This document shows positions 63,658-64,000 of a stretch of DNA of 64,000 nucleotides, piece after piece; position 1 is the stretch's first letter; every line of letters begins with the position of its first letter. The position numbers were made by a program, and so were the translations under genes. The DNA comes from Pseudomonas sp. CHM02 (GTDB taxonomy: Bacteria; Pseudomonadota; Gammaproteobacteria; Pseudomonadales; Pseudomonadaceae), in contig NZ_JFCA01000011.1 in NCBI RefSeq assembly GCF_000612585.1, forward strand, positions 1-64,000, read 5' to 3'. The notes below the pieces were generated by a model. It did not search any database. It saw nothing but the letters and a program-made list of their open reading frames with translations, and was not told where the DNA came from.

Positions 63658-64000
63658 ATGTCCCAATCGTCTATTTCCGCCGCGTCCTCGGCCAACGCCG
63701 CCCGTCGTGGCAGCGCTGCATCGCGACGCATCCTGATCGGCTTTGGCTGGCTGGTGTTCGCGCTGTTCTTGCTGTTGCCGCTGTTTATCGTGGTCACCCA
63801 GGGCCTGAAAAACGGCCTCGGCGCATTTTTCACCGCGATCCTCGAGCCGGACGCGCTGTCCGCACTGAAACTCACGGTGATCGCCGTGGTGATTTCGGTG
63901 CCGCTCAACCTGGTGTTCGGCGTCAGCGCCGCATGGTGCGTGAGCAAGTACTCGTTCCGTGGCAAAAGCATCCTGGTAACGCTGATCGACCTGCCGTTCT
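63658..64000 (+). CDS. cysW: sulfate ABC transporter permease CysW (5' part)
   Basis: The ATG at 63658 follows AAGGAGG. The first 114 codons are present: an Ala/Ser-rich leader, a first TM segment ([20 protein letters not shown]) and the start of the permease domain ([20 protein letters not shown], then [19 protein letters not shown]). The gene runs off the right edge; cysA is expected next. Confidence 0.92.
   Translation, partial: MSQSSISAASSANAARRGSAASRRILIGFGWLVFALFLLLPLFIVVTQGLKNGLGAFFTAILEPDALSALKLTVIAVVISVPLNLVFGVSAAWCVSKYSFRGKSILVTLIDLPF

Overview
The window is a chromosomal segment of a Pseudomonas, most likely of the P. fluorescens complex. The evidence is the 5S rRNA sequence, the GTGGGAGC/TGTAGGAGC-type REP palindromes scattered between genes, high-GC codon usage with terse ATGA/GTGA gene overlaps, a pgaABCD operon, and a right end (gabD, gabT, GGDEF protein, desA, a PAS-GGDEF-EAL protein, oscA, sbp, cysT, cysW) that recalls the P. 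aeruginosa PA0265-PA0286 neighbourhood.

Layout. 1-0.35 kb: end of an rRNA operon (5S plus terminator). 0.36-3.2 kb: a FecI/FecR iron-signalling pair with a Fur-box-like site, but its TonB-dependent receptor is a remnant lacking the N-terminal third and part of the barrel. 3.4-5.3 kb: a dCache chemoreceptor. 5.3-10.9 kb: the four-gene mgo/pvf signal operon (haem-oxygenase-like protein, diiron N-oxygenase, stand-alone A-T-reductase NRPS, SRPBCC protein), known in other pseudomonads to make small nitrogen-oxidised signals (leudiazen, pyrazine N-oxides). 11.2-15.9 kb: a GntR regulator divergent from a TauD-like dioxygenase and an ABC uptake system, with a palindrome at the divide. 16-22 kb: a TonB-like periplasmic protein, a LysR regulator and an MFS/HlyD/OMF tripartite exporter. 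21.8-28.3 kb: a DUF3142 + TPR pair, a GT39-like membrane glycosyltransferase, DUF2789 and a Fic protein behind phased A-tracts. 28.6-33.7 kb: MarR plus a FUSC/DUF1656/HlyD/OMF exporter. 33.8-36.1 kb: a membrane protein of unknown function and a YdgA-family protein. 36.3-42.7 kb: pgaABCD for the biofilm polysaccharide PNAG.

42.7-43.5 kb is an AT-rich stretch without a gene, holding a 44-nt perfect-ended hairpin that resembles abutting insertion-sequence ends. From 43.55 to 50.5 kb eight consecutive genes, all on the plus strand, encode lipoboxes, including a CsgG-like/DUF4810/DUF799 trio and a VWA-domain lipoprotein. An ECF sigma factor with a one-TM partner follows, then tRNA-Arg(CCG), GABA catabolism (gabD, gabT), two signalling proteins, desA, a c-di-GMP enzyme and the sulfate-uptake operon, which runs off the right edge inside cysW.

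The main functional themes are export and envelope lipoproteins, c-di-GMP/biofilm functions, sulfur acquisition (the TauD-ABC cluster and oscA-sbp-cysTW), and small-molecule signalling (mgo/pvf). The least described parts are the lipoprotein cluster, the control region of the mgo/pvf operon and the DUF3142/TPR pair. All assignments are from reading the sequence; no database search was run.
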